A stretch of DNA of 64,000 bases from JANLVJ01 sp031363945 (lineage in GTDB: Bacteria > Bacteroidota > Bacteroidia > Sphingobacteriales > Sphingobacteriaceae). This document shows, piece by piece, positions 8,847 through 17,280 of the stretch. Each line of letters opens with the position of its first letter. Positions within the stretch are counted from its first letter, which is position 1. The notes below the pieces were generated by a model. It ran no database searches. It was not told the DNA's origin and saw nothing but the letters and a program-made list of their open reading frames with translations. The position numbers were made by a program, and so were the translations under genes. Location of the stretch: assembly GCA_031363945.1 (NCBI GenBank), contig JANLVJ010000028.1, positions 62,001 through 126,000 on the forward strand, given 5' to 3'.

Positions 8847-9479
8847 TCAGACCTCTACTATTTCTGAATTCAAATCATCTTCGCGTGCGGGCTCTCTACG
8901 TGTTTTGAGGTAATTTTTTTGGAATGCAAGAATCCAAAGTACTCCTATGCTGATAGAAGAGTCTGCCAGATTAAAAACAGGGCTAAAAAATGTGAACTCC
9001 TGCCCTGATGATCCAGGGAACCATTCAGGATAGTGACTCTGGATAATGGGAAAATAAAGCATATCAACAACCTTACCGTGCAGGAGTGGGGCGTAACCGT
9101 AGATCACACCATAAAATACACTGTCGATGATATTACCAAGCGCACCTGCCAAAATAAGACTTAGGCATACGACAAAACCAGGACTATATCGGTTGAGTAT
9201 GCAATACCTGATTAAGAGAGCAATTCCGAATACAGCAGTTATTCTGAACAGGGTTAAAAATATTTTACCATATTCTCCTGCAAATTCATAGCCAAAGGCC
9301 ATACCATTGTTTTCAGTGAATTCAAGGAGAAACCAATTTCCCGCTACTTTTATTCCCTGACTGATAAACATATGTGATTTCACCCAGGTTTTAAGCAACT
9401 GATCTGCTAATACCACTAATGAAACAATTATAATTGGTCTTATTGCTCTTCTCACGGATAAAGTATGAACTAAGAGCAT
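8847..9479 (-). CDS. lspA: Lipoprotein signal peptidase (signal peptidase II)
   Basis: LspA cleaves the signal peptide of diacylglyceryl-modified prolipoproteins in the inner membrane. Four hydrophobic segments are visible. The conserved blocks are in order: VLADQLLKTWVKSHM, FTENNGMAFG, the first catalytic Asp in GALGNIIDSVFYGVIYGY and the second in FNLADSSISIGV. It has 210 residues, slightly longer than many homologues because of a loop (SHYPEWFPGSSGQEF) before the last helix, a common Bacteroidota variation. It follows the DksA-like gene by 35 bases, in the order ileS - dksA-like - lspA. Confidence 0.94.
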   Translation of the reverse strand: MLLVHTLSVRRAIRPIIIVSLVVLADQLLKTWVKSHMFISQGIKVAGNWFLLEFTENNGMAFGYEFAGEYGKIFLTLFRITAVFGIALLIRYCILNRYSPGFVVCLSLILAGALGNIIDSVFYGVIYGYAPLLHGKVVDMLYFPIIQSHYPEWFPGSSGQEFTFFSPVFNLADSSISIGVLWILAFQKNYLKTRREPAREDDLNSEIVEV

Positions 9480-9514
9480 TAACAGCTGGGCTCTTTAATA
9501 AATAAAAAAATAGG

Positions 9515-9898
9515 CTACTGTCGTAATTTAGCTTCCATACTTAGCGTTGTATGGGGAACTGCCTTCAATCGCTCTTTCTGTATAAGTTTACCTGTCTCCC
9601 GGCAGATTCCATAGGTTTTGTTTCCAATTCTCACAAGAGCAGCTTCAAGATTTTCGATAAATTTCTTCTGCCTCGCTGCCAGCTGATTGATATGTTCTTT
9701 CTCAAGTGTGGCAGAACCATCTTCCAGCACTTTAAAAGTGCCAGCTGTATCATCAGTACCGTTATCGTTCGGATTGCTTAAAGTTTGGGCAAGATATTGC
9801 AGTTCACTTCTTGCCCCACTTAGTTTTTCTAAAATAATGGCCTTAAATTCCTGGAGTTCAACATCAGAATACCGACTTTTCTCTTTTTCTTCAATCAT
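9515..9898 (-). CDS. TraR/DksA-family protein with degenerate zinc finger
   Basis: The 127-residue protein has an N-terminal coiled-coil-like helical pair (~residues 10-90) and a C-terminal segment TYGICRETGKLIQKERLKAV matching the DksA finger. Only one of the four zinc-binding cysteines remains; the others are replaced (Thr in CRET, His/Thr and Ala later). DksA proteins bind RNA polymerase through the secondary channel and act with ppGpp. Whether this relative does so is inference. The start codon overlaps the ileS stop by 4 bases, which indicates translational coupling. Confidence 0.85.
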   Translation of the reverse strand: MIEEKEKSRYSDVELQEFKAIILEKLSGARSELQYLAQTLSNPNDNGTDDTAGTFKVLEDGSATLEKEHINQLAARQKKFIENLEAALVRIGNKTYGICRETGKLIQKERLKAVPHTTLSMEAKLRQ

Positions 9899-12800
9899 TG
9901 TCTTTCTATTCGAATTTTAACTTTTATGTCTTCAATGTCAATCTGATCGCCGTCCAATGTACCGGAATCGACAATGTCAAACTTCAATCCTAAAATTTCT
10001 GCGCAAATATAAATTAAATTCTCTTTCACCGCAGCTGTCAGAACTGGTTGATTTTCAAGTGTAACATTGATTTTATCTGTGACTTGAAAACCTTTTTCCT
10101 TTCTAAGGTTTTGTATGCGGTTTACAAGCTCACGGGCAAGACCTTCTTGTTTAAGTGAATCAGACAGATGTACGTCAAGAGCAATAGTAATGTTTCCGTT
10201 CGTAGCTATCAGCCAGCCAGGGATATCTTCTGATGCAATTTCAACCTCAGCAAGGGTTATCGTAAACTCCTGACCTTGAACAGTAAGTTGCAGAAACTGG
10301 TTTTTTTCTATTTCTGCAATTTTTAGCTGATCTAGCTCCTGAATTGCCTGAGCGACTTCTTTCATCAGTTTTCCAGCTTTTGGGCCCAGAGTTTTGAAGT
10401 TAGGCTTTATTTTTTTAATGATCACACCACTTGTATCCGTTATAAATTCTATCTGCTTAACGTTAGTTTCTGACAGAATCAAGTGTTTGACGTTTTCAAT
10501 TTTTGATGCTATTCTATCATCCAATATCGGAATCATGATTTTGTTCAAAGGTTGACGCACTCTTATATCAACCTTTTTTCTAAGCGAGAGCACAAGTGAT
10601 GACACTATCTGGGCGAGCTGCATTTGCTCTTCCAGTGACACATCGATCAAGGCAGGATTATATATCGGGAAATCACTTAAATGTACTGATTCAACAGTTG
10701 AACGCCTGGTTACGGCGTTTAAATCGCTAAAAAGCTGCTCACTGAAAAAGGGAGAAATAGGTGAGGTCAATAATGATATGGTTTCAAGACATTGATAAAG
10801 TGTCTGATAGGCAGAAACCTTATCAGCAGTATAATCACCCTTCCAAAATCTTCGCCTGCATAGCCTGATATACCAGTTACTCAGATGCTCATCTACAAAT
10901 TCCTGAATACTTCTGGCAGCACGGGTAGGCTCATATTCAGCATAAAACTGATCTACTTCTTTTGTCAATGAATGTAGTCTTGAAATAATCCACCGATCGA
11001 TTTCAGGTCGCTCAGCAATTTCTATTTCTGGTTCGGTGTAAGAAAACTGATCAATATTGGCATAAAGGGCAAAAAAAGCATAGGTATTATATAGGGTACC
11101 AAAGAACTTTCTCTGAACTTCAGCCAGACCTTCCAGATTAAATTTCAGATTATCCCATGGCGAGGCATTGGCTATCATATACCACCTGGTAGCATCTGCA
11201 CTATACAGATTGATAGTTTCAAAAGGGTCAACAGTATTGCCAAGACGTTTTGACATTTTATTGCCATTCTTATCAAGCACCAGACCATTAGAAATCACAT
11301 TTTTATAAGCTACTGAATCATTCAGTAAAACAGATATCGCATGCAGGGTGAAAAACCAGCCTCTGGTTTGATCTACCCCTTCGGCAATAAAGTCAGCAGG
11401 ATAGCTCTTGGAAAAGGCCTCTTTGTTTTCAAACGGATAATGCCATTGAGCATAGGGCATTGCTCCTGAATCAAACCATACATCAATCAGATCAAGTTCA
11501 CGATAAAGCCTGGCCCCAGAACTGCCTATAAGAACAATATTATCGACATAAGGTCTGTGTAAATCAAATTTACCGGAATTTAGCGCATCTGCCTCTTTTT
11601 GTGTACTGCTGGTTTCGTCAGGGGTTAATAAACCCGATGCAAGTGCCTCATTTATACGTTGGCTTAATTCTGCTACTGAACCAATACAGACTTCTTCTTT
11701 CTTATCAAGTGATCTCCATACTGGTAGCGGTGTTCCCCAAAACCTGGATCTCGATAAATTCCAGTCTACTAGATTTTCAAGCCAGTTTCCAAACCTGCCT
11801 GTTCCGGTAGATTCTGGTTTCCAGTTAATAGTTTTGTTGAGTTCTACCATCCTGTCTTTTACAGCGGTAGTTCGAATAAACCAGGAATCGAGTGGATAGT
11901 AAAGAATCGGTTTATCGGTGCGCCAGCAATGAGGATATGAATGTTCATACTTCTCGACCTTGAATGCCTTATTCTCTTCTTTTAAGAATATACTTATCAG
12001 CACGTCAGTTGATTTGAAGGCTGGATCAGCCCGGACTTCATCTGATTCATATTCTGCACGTACGTACCTGCCAACGAAATCTGTTACCTCGGCAGTGAAT
12101 TTACCCTGTTTATTTACAAGCGGGTATGCATTGCCAGCTGAATCATGACCCATGACAGAAGGGACCCCATTATCACGGCAAGCCTTAAAGTCATCTGCTC
12201 CGAATATTGACGCCGTATGCACTATCCCGGTACCATCTTCAGTTGTAACAAAATTTGCAGTAATAACCCTGAAAGCATTCTTTTCAAGCTCTTCACTGGT
12301 TACGTAAGGCATTAGCTGATAATAGTGTAACCCTTCTAGCTGAGCTGCCTTAAATTCTGAGATGAGTCTCCAGGGAATAAGTTTATCACCAGGGCTATAA
12401 TCTTCAAATGCAACTGTACCAGCTTTCTCTGTAAAATGTTTTGATACAAGTTCTTTTGCCAGAATGACTGACTCTGGGAGAAAAGTATACAAGTTAAAAG
12501 TCGAAACTTTAACATAGGTAATATCAGGACCAACCGCCAGTGCACAATTGGAGGGCAGGGTCCAGGGTGTCGTTGTCCAGGCAAGAAAACTTACAGGTTC
12601 TAACGGATCTGTAAAAAGGAAGGCTGATTGCTGGTCATACTTTAAGGTGAATTTTGCAGTGATGCTCGTATCTTTAAGCATTTTGTAAGTGCCGGGCTGA
12701 TTTAGCTCATGAGAACTTAATCCGGTGCCTGCTGCCGGTGAATAAGGTTGTACCGTATAGCCTTTATAAAGCAATCCTTTTTCATGAAATTGTTTCAGGA

Positions 12801-13284
12801 TACTCCATAGACTTTCAATATACCGGGTTTCATAAGTAATATATGGGTCTTTTAAGTCAACCCAGTAACCCATTTTCTCAGTCAGATCATTCCAAAGATC
12901 AGTGTACCTGAGAACCTCTGTTTTGCAGGCTATATTGTACTCTTCAATAGAGATTTTCTTACCAATATCTTCTTTGGTAATTCCCAGAGATTTTTCAACA
13001 GCAATCTCAATTGGTAAGCCGTGGGTATCCCATCCACCCTTTCTAAGTACTTGAAAACCCTTCAATGTTTTGTATCTGCAAAAAATATCTTTAATAGCCC
13101 GAGCCATTACATGGTGAATTCCAGGCTTGCCATTTGCAGAAGGAGGGCCTTCATAGAAGGTAAATGGATTTTCGGCAGATCTGTTTGTAATACTTTTTTC
13201 GAAAATCTGGTTTTCTTTCCAAAATTTTAAAACAGCTTCACCGGTTTCAGGAAGGTTAAGCTGTGAATATTCTTTATAATTCAA
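9895..13284 (-). CDS. ileS: Isoleucyl-tRNA synthetase
   Basis: The class Ia synthetase charges tRNA-Ile and edits valine. The signature region reads GPPSANGKPGIHHVMARAIK and the KMSKR loop is present as NKMSKRLGN; the CP1 editing insert lies between them (TTPWTLPSNCALAVGP). The GIHH form and the ~1130-residue length resemble the eukaryote-like type common in Bacteroidota. No ATG lies near the 5' end. I prefer the TTG at 13284, giving the family-like N-terminus M-NYKEYSQLNLPE; a TTG at 13335 would add 17 residues and an in-frame TAA lies just upstream of it. It leads the ileS - dksA-like - lspA unit. Confidence 0.95.
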   Translation of the reverse strand: MNYKEYSQLNLPETGEAVLKFWKENQIFEKSITNRSAENPFTFYEGPPSANGKPGIHHVMARAIKDIFCRYKTLKGFQVLRKGGWDTHGLPIEIAVEKSLGITKEDIGKKISIEEYNIACKTEVLRYTDLWNDLTEKMGYWVDLKDPYITYETRYIESLWSILKQFHEKGLLYKGYTVQPYSPAAGTGLSSHELNQPGTYKMLKDTSITAKFTLKYDQQSAFLFTDPLEPVSFLAWTTTPWTLPSNCALAVGPDITYVKVSTFNLYTFLPESVILAKELVSKHFTEKAGTVAFEDYSPGDKLIPWRLISEFKAAQLEGLHYYQLMPYVTSEELEKNAFRVITANFVTTEDGTGIVHTASIFGADDFKACRDNGVPSVMGHDSAGNAYPLVNKQGKFTAEVTDFVGRYVRAEYESDEVRADPAFKSTDVLISIFLKEENKAFKVEKYEHSYPHCWRTDKPILYYPLDSWFIRTTAVKDRMVELNKTINWKPESTGTGRFGNWLENLVDWNLSRSRFWGTPLPVWRSLDKKEEVCIGSVAELSQRINEALASGLLTPDETSSTQKEADALNSGKFDLHRPYVDNIVLIGSSGARLYRELDLIDVWFDSGAMPYAQWHYPFENKEAFSKSYPADFIAEGVDQTRGWFFTLHAISVLLNDSVAYKNVISNGLVLDKNGNKMSKRLGNTVDPFETINLYSADATRWYMIANASPWDNLKFNLEGLAEVQRKFFGTLYNTYAFFALYANIDQFSYTEPEIEIAERPEIDRWIISRLHSLTKEVDQFYAEYEPTRAARSIQEFVDEHLSNWYIRLCRRRFWKGDYTADKVSAYQTLYQCLETISLLTSPISPFFSEQLFSDLNAVTRRSTVESVHLSDFPIYNPALIDVSLEEQMQLAQIVSSLVLSLRKKVDIRVRQPLNKIMIPILDDRIASKIENVKHLILSETNVKQIEFITDTSGVIIKKIKPNFKTLGPKAGKLMKEVAQAIQELDQLKIAEIEKNQFLQLTVQGQEFTITLAEVEIASEDIPGWLIATNGNITIALDVHLSDSLKQEGLARELVNRIQNLRKEKGFQVTDKINVTLENQPVLTAAVKENLIYICAEILGLKFDIVDSGTLDGDQIDIEDIKVKIRIERQ

Positions 13285-13367
13285 TGAGTTTGTATATAAA
13301 TGATTAGCGTTTCTATCGATGATCTGGTTAAGCAATTGCCTTTATTTAACTAATTTAACCTATGAAA

Positions 13368-13398
13368 CAAATTTACAAAAATGACGCGTCTTTTCAGA
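13368..13398 (-). promoter_or_regulatory. Probable ileS promoter
   Basis: Reading the minus strand, TCTG (13398-13395) is followed after 19 bases by TAAATTTG (13375-13368). This matches the Bacteroidota TTTG-N19-TAnnTTTG pattern with one mismatch in the -33 box. Transcription would begin near 13361, upstream of both candidate TTG starts of ileS. Confidence 0.5.
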
Positions 13399-13483
13399 AA
13401 GTCGTTTCATATGCAATTTTACTATTGGTAAATATTTGATAAATAGTAAATTTTAGAATAATTTACGTTCGTAATTATCCATT

Positions 13484-13621
13484 ATGATAACATTTGGGAA
13501 AAACATTGTAATACTTCGGCAGGCGATGGGCTGGAGTCAGCTGGAAAAAACAATGCTGCAAGTTTTGAAAAATAACCTTTGTAGAATAGTTAAGGTTTGG
13601 CAAACTAAACTAAAAACTTGA
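13484..13621 (+). pseudogene. Short ORF resembling a decayed XRE-type regulator start
   Basis: The 45-codon ORF starts at an ATG and begins MITFGKNIVILRQAMGWSQL. This is close to the opening of Bacteroidota XRE helix-turn-helix proteins (FGKNIRxLRxxKGxSQ). After GWSQLE the similarity stops: the recognition helix and the rest of the domain are missing and the sequence turns basic before TGA. A truncated regulator remnant is the most economical reading, but 18 matching residues could be chance. It lies alone between ileS and the RND gene. Confidence 0.35.
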
Positions 13622-13682
13622 TCATGATCGTTTTTATGGTTTATTTTATCTGGCTATGAGGCCTTCAATTGCTACGAAGCTT

Positions 13683-13716
13683 TTAAAATCTCAGGGTCAA
13701 ATAATACCCTGATTTT
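13683..13716 (-). terminator. Terminator of the RND exporter gene
   Basis: On the minus strand, TCAGGGT and ACCCTGA (13712-13706 and 13697-13691) form a 7-bp stem over an 8-base loop. The stem is flanked by A and T runs (AAAA...TTTT) that extend it with a 2-base bulge and end in a T tract. It lies 20-50 bases past the stop of the RND gene. Confidence 0.55.
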
Positions 13717-13735
13717 AGGTCTGCGGTTCTAAATC

Positions 13736-16078
13736 TCACTCGTTTGTGACACGAATAGACGATGGTAGTCCAATTGTAAATAATAAAGTGGGTAACAATA
13801 CAAGATTGCTTATTAAAGCAAAAACGAGCGTAATCGATACCAGAATGCCCAGGGTAACTGTACCCCCAAATTGCGACGCATCAAAAATAGAGAACCCAGC
13901 AAATAATATAACTGCTGCATAAATCATACTGACACCTGTTTGTTTTAGGCTGTCTTTAATGAGGGAATTCAATGAAGTATCCTGCCTTAATCGGTTAGGC
14001 ATCAAGTTTACCTGTTTCAGGTTATACCAATATCTGGTAAGCAGGTAAATGGTCTGATCAGATGCCAGACCAAAAGCAATGCTGAAAATCAAGATGGTCG
14101 ATGGTTTTAATGAAATATCAGCAAAGCCCATAATTCCTGCCGTCATCACCAGTGGAATTAAATTTGGGATTAGCGAAATCAGTACCATCTGCCAGGTTTT
14201 AAATAACCAGATCATAATGAATGAGATCAGAATTACGGCTAGGGCAAGACTTTCAAACAAGTTTTTAACCAGGTAATTCGTGCCATTGATAAAAATTATA
14301 CTTGACCCTGTAACCTGAACCTTAAATTTTGCTGGGGGGAAAAGTGAATCAATTCTTGGTTTAATTACAGTTAGTAATTTATTCATTCGCTTTGAGCCAA
14401 TATCGGCCATTTGAAAACTTACTCTGGCTGTTTCTGAAGAACTGTCTACATAATTTTTTATAAGCTCGTTATTACCTATAGACTTGCCTGCGTATGCTGT
14501 TAAAAATGGCAGCTCATCGTTTGAAGGCAAAATATATTTATCAGGATTGCCATTATAAAAAGCCTGTTTTGAATATTTTAAGACCTTGTTTATTGATATG
14601 GCTTTTGTGAAGATGGGATATTGGTCGACTAATTTTTCAAGTGTATCAAGTTTAGCCAGAAAAAGTAAATTTTGAATTCCATTTTTATGCTTTGTATCAA
14701 TACTGATCTCAAAGGGTAGTATACCTTCAAAGTTTTTCTCGAAAAATTTAAGATCGGTATAAACAGGATCCTTTTTTGGTAAATCATCAACGATAAAGCC
14801 ATTTACATTTATACGAAGGATGCCAATAAACCCTAAAAAAATACATAAAAACGTTATCCCATAAACCCATTTTCTTCGGTACGCTGACATTTGAAAGGCG
14901 AAATCAAGAATACGTTGGAGTAATTTGTTTTCAAGATGCTCCATATTTTTACCCTTTGGCGGTGGTAGAAAACTAAATAAGATTGGAATTAGAAACAGGG
15001 CGAGCAGGTAAGTACTCATAATACTTAAAAATGCAACTACCCCAAATTCACCAAGTACCTGGCTTCTGGTATAAAAGAAAACCCCAAAACCAATAGCTGT
15101 TGTTATATTGGCGATAAAGGTGGTAAATCCAATATGTTCAATAGCTGTTTCCAGTGCCAGAATCTTATTGCCATGTAATTGAAATTCAGCATGATACCTG
15201 TTCAATAATAAAGTTGAATTGGGTATTCCGATAATGACCATCAATGATGGAATTAATGCTGTCAGCAATGTTATCTCATATCCCAAAGAGTTTAATATAC
15301 CTAATGACCAGATCACTCCGATTATTACCACAAGCATAGAAAAAAGAACAGGGTAGATACTTTTGAAAAACAAGAATAAAATTAAGGCCGTTGCCAGAAT
15401 ACTTAATACCAGGAATAACCTGAATTCTAATGCGATTTTTTCAGTAAGAATAGACCTGATAAAAGGCAGGCCTGAAAAATGTACTTCGGTATGATGACGG
15501 TCACCAAATGCTTTACCGAGTCTCATTATCTCATGAACCAACGGAGTACGAAATTTTGAATTAAGTATTTTTTGGTTTATCGAAATGGCCATCAAGGTGG
15601 CCGGATTTGATTTATTGAACAAAAATCCTTCGTAAAATGGAAGTCTATAAATCTCTGCACAAACTGAATCTGTAGCCTGCTGGGATTTTAAGGCAGCAGT
15701 AAGCATCGGGCCTTCAATAAATTTTCTGGCCACCGTATCTTTTCTAATTGTGAATAAATGAGCTGTTGATAAAACATAGCTAACACCCTTAAGCTTCCCC
15801 ACTGCCTCTCCCAGTTTGTACCAGTCGTTAAATTCATTAAGCCTGAAGATATCCGGGTCAGAAATTCCTAAAACGAATACACTGCCATCATCACCGAATT
15901 TTGCTCTGAAGTGATTATAGGCAACATATGAAGTATCAGTCAATGGAAGTATTTTTGCGCCAATAAATGAAATACGCGACCCAAGGCTTTTATAAAACAT
16001 AAAAGCCGTAGTTAAGCTGATCACAAGTAGAAACAGTATGCGGTAACGAATAATTACCTTAGAAATATACGCCCACAT
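13736..16078 (-). CDS. RND/MMPL-family exporter
   Basis: The 780-residue membrane protein has the RND superfamily layout: one N-terminal helix (RILFLLVISLTTAFMFY), a large periplasmic loop to ~residue 215, five helices, a second helix-loop-helix unit starting near RKWVYGITFLCIFLGFIGIL, and five more helices. The duplicated halves and the SSD-like stretch after residue 215 place it with MMPL/Patched-like exporters rather than AcrB-type pumps, which are ~1040 residues. The substrate is unknown; hydrophobic lipids are typical for the group. No membrane-fusion or TolC-like gene is adjacent. A TACATTTG element (minus strand, 16109-16102) may be its -7 box. Confidence 0.85.
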   Translation of the reverse strand: MWAYISKVIIRYRILFLLVISLTTAFMFYKSLGSRISFIGAKILPLTDTSYVAYNHFRAKFGDDGSVFVLGISDPDIFRLNEFNDWYKLGEAVGKLKGVSYVLSTAHLFTIRKDTVARKFIEGPMLTAALKSQQATDSVCAEIYRLPFYEGFLFNKSNPATLMAISINQKILNSKFRTPLVHEIMRLGKAFGDRHHTEVHFSGLPFIRSILTEKIALEFRLFLVLSILATALILFLFFKSIYPVLFSMLVVIIGVIWSLGILNSLGYEITLLTALIPSLMVIIGIPNSTLLLNRYHAEFQLHGNKILALETAIEHIGFTTFIANITTAIGFGVFFYTRSQVLGEFGVVAFLSIMSTYLLALFLIPILFSFLPPPKGKNMEHLENKLLQRILDFAFQMSAYRRKWVYGITFLCIFLGFIGILRINVNGFIVDDLPKKDPVYTDLKFFEKNFEGILPFEISIDTKHKNGIQNLLFLAKLDTLEKLVDQYPIFTKAISINKVLKYSKQAFYNGNPDKYILPSNDELPFLTAYAGKSIGNNELIKNYVDSSSETARVSFQMADIGSKRMNKLLTVIKPRIDSLFPPAKFKVQVTGSSIIFINGTNYLVKNLFESLALAVILISFIMIWLFKTWQMVLISLIPNLIPLVMTAGIMGFADISLKPSTILIFSIAFGLASDQTIYLLTRYWYNLKQVNLMPNRLRQDTSLNSLIKDSLKQTGVSMIYAAVILFAGFSIFDASQFGGTVTLGILVSITLVFALISNLVLLPTLLFTIGLPSSIRVTNE

Positions 16079-16611
16079 ATTTTAAAAGAATGCTTTAGTT
16101 GCAAATGTAGTTTTTTACAGGTATGAAAGGAATTTAGATACGTTGTATGAGAATGACTTGGTTTTTTTCTTTTCCCGGGTAAAAACAGACATTACTGTTT
16201 TGAAAACTGAACAGAATTATTCCTGATTCTGCATTTCATACTTGAACGGGAAGATCTTTTTTTTTATAAAAGCCTCTCTCGTGATTTCTGAGTAAGCTAA
16301 TCAGACTTTTTCTGCTCAATTGTAATAATACAGCGAATACATTTATTTTGGCCTGTTTTTAAAGGTATATATCGTAAATAAGAATATTTCAAACAGAAGA
16401 TCTGGCCCTCGTTCTCTAGTAGAAAAGAAGTCGGAATACGAACCGAATAATTTGAACGTTCGGTTAAAAAGAATTGTTGATTGTGTTAAACCTTTTTCTT
16501 TGAAACAGTCAAATAAGCGTAAAAAGCTATACAAGCAGGCTTTGGGCCTAAGATAATGCTGATAGTAACAAGCTATAGGCGATTTTTATTGGATGAACTA
16601 ATTACAACAGC
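16079..16611. other. 533-base intergenic stretch between RND and ACP-like genes
   Basis: This divergent gap holds a possible minus-strand -7 box (TACATTTG, 16109-16102) for the RND gene. Both strands are open between about 16329 and 16556: a 75-codon plus-strand frame without ATG and with a basic C-terminus, and a 63-codon minus-strand ORF. Neither resembles a family I know and they overlap each other. No RNA gene or clear terminator is visible. Confidence 0.5.
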
Positions 16612-16890
16612 ATGAAAAGGTCTATTTTTTTAAAATTAAAAGACTTACTAAAAACGAATTTTTTAATGGACATACAGGTATTTAGAGCTTACGACCGTTT
16701 GGCCGAAGATCTAGGGTTAAGTCCTCATGAATTTCAGGAATTAATCTGGCACCTTGAAAATGAATACAATCTGTACATACCTGATCAGGAACTTGCCCGG
16801 ATGAAAACAATAAAAGACCTTGTTTCTTGTGTAGATTTACATCTTCAGAATTCAGTACTCTACCCATTATACCTGGCAGAGGCAGGTTAA
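16612..16890 (+). CDS. Acyl-carrier-protein-like protein lacking the attachment serine
   Basis: The 92-residue product matches the helical pattern of acyl carrier proteins from residue ~28: AEDLGLSPHEFQELIWHLEN, then EYNLYIPDQE and MKTIKDLVSCVDLHL. These correspond to the ACP blocks DLGLDSLDxVELIMxLE, F.I.IPDE and KTVGDVVDYI. At the DSL attachment site the sequence reads SPH, so the serine that carries phosphopantetheine is Pro. It therefore probably cannot carry an acyl chain and may act as a binding or regulatory ACP-fold protein. It lies 15 bases before dgkA, a lipid kinase gene, and is probably co-transcribed with it and recO. Confidence 0.7.
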   Translation: MKRSIFLKLKDLLKTNFLMDIQVFRAYDRLAEDLGLSPHEFQELIWHLENEYNLYIPDQELARMKTIKDLVSCVDLHLQNSVLYPLYLAEAG

Positions 16891-16905
16891 TTAATTTATA
16901 TAATA

Positions 16906-17280
16906 GTGAAGAAATTTTTCAGGTCATTTGGCTATGCCTATCAGGGTGTCAGGTATGCATTAAGCTCAGAACTGAATTTAAGAATACATTGTCTGTCAAT
17001 AATCGTTATCACGACACTCGGCTTCTGGCTCAATTTAAAACCTATCGAATGGGTAACGCTCATTGCAATGTTTGGGCTTGTTGTTGTTGCTGAGCTTTTC
17101 AATACGGCTATTGAGCAATTAACAAATCTCGTTTCTCCTGATTTTTCAAAGAAAGCCGGCTTAGTTAAGGATATCGCTGCTGCAGCTGTCTTAATTGCGG
17201 CAATCATAGCTTTACTAGTTGGATGTATTATTTTCTATCCTCACTTACAGACACGTTTTTTTACGGTATATGCTTCATAA
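16906..17280 (+). CDS. dgkA: Diacylglycerol / undecaprenol kinase
   Basis: A small integral-membrane lipid kinase of 124 residues. It has RSFGYAYQGVRYALSSELN at the N-terminal amphipathic helix, the catalytic/ATP signature VVVAELFNTAIEQLTN with the conserved Glu and Asn, and KDIAAAAVLIAA in the third membrane helix. In Gram-positive bacteria the family recycles undecaprenol; in proteobacteria it acts on diacylglycerol. The substrate here cannot be told. The start is GTG at 16906. The last 11 bases overlap recO. Confidence 0.9.
   Translation: MKKFFRSFGYAYQGVRYALSSELNLRIHCLSIIVITTLGFWLNLKPIEWVTLIAMFGLVVVAELFNTAIEQLTNLVSPDFSKKAGLVKDIAAAAVLIAAIIALLVGCIIFYPHLQTRFFTVYAS

Larger units (their letters stand above)
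13336..13735. other. 400-base intergenic stretch between ileS and the RND gene
   Basis: The stretch holds, in order, the probable ileS promoter, an AT-rich inverted repeat (TTTACTATT 13418-13426, AATAGTAAA 13442-13450), a 45-codon ORF resembling the start of an XRE regulator (13484-13621), a GATCATGATC palindrome near 13619-13628 and a terminator hairpin for the RND gene. Confidence 0.6.

Noticed and set aside
13619..13628. GATCATGATC palindrome considered as an operator
   Set aside because: Ten-base palindromes of this kind are common; there is no promoter or gene start beside it.
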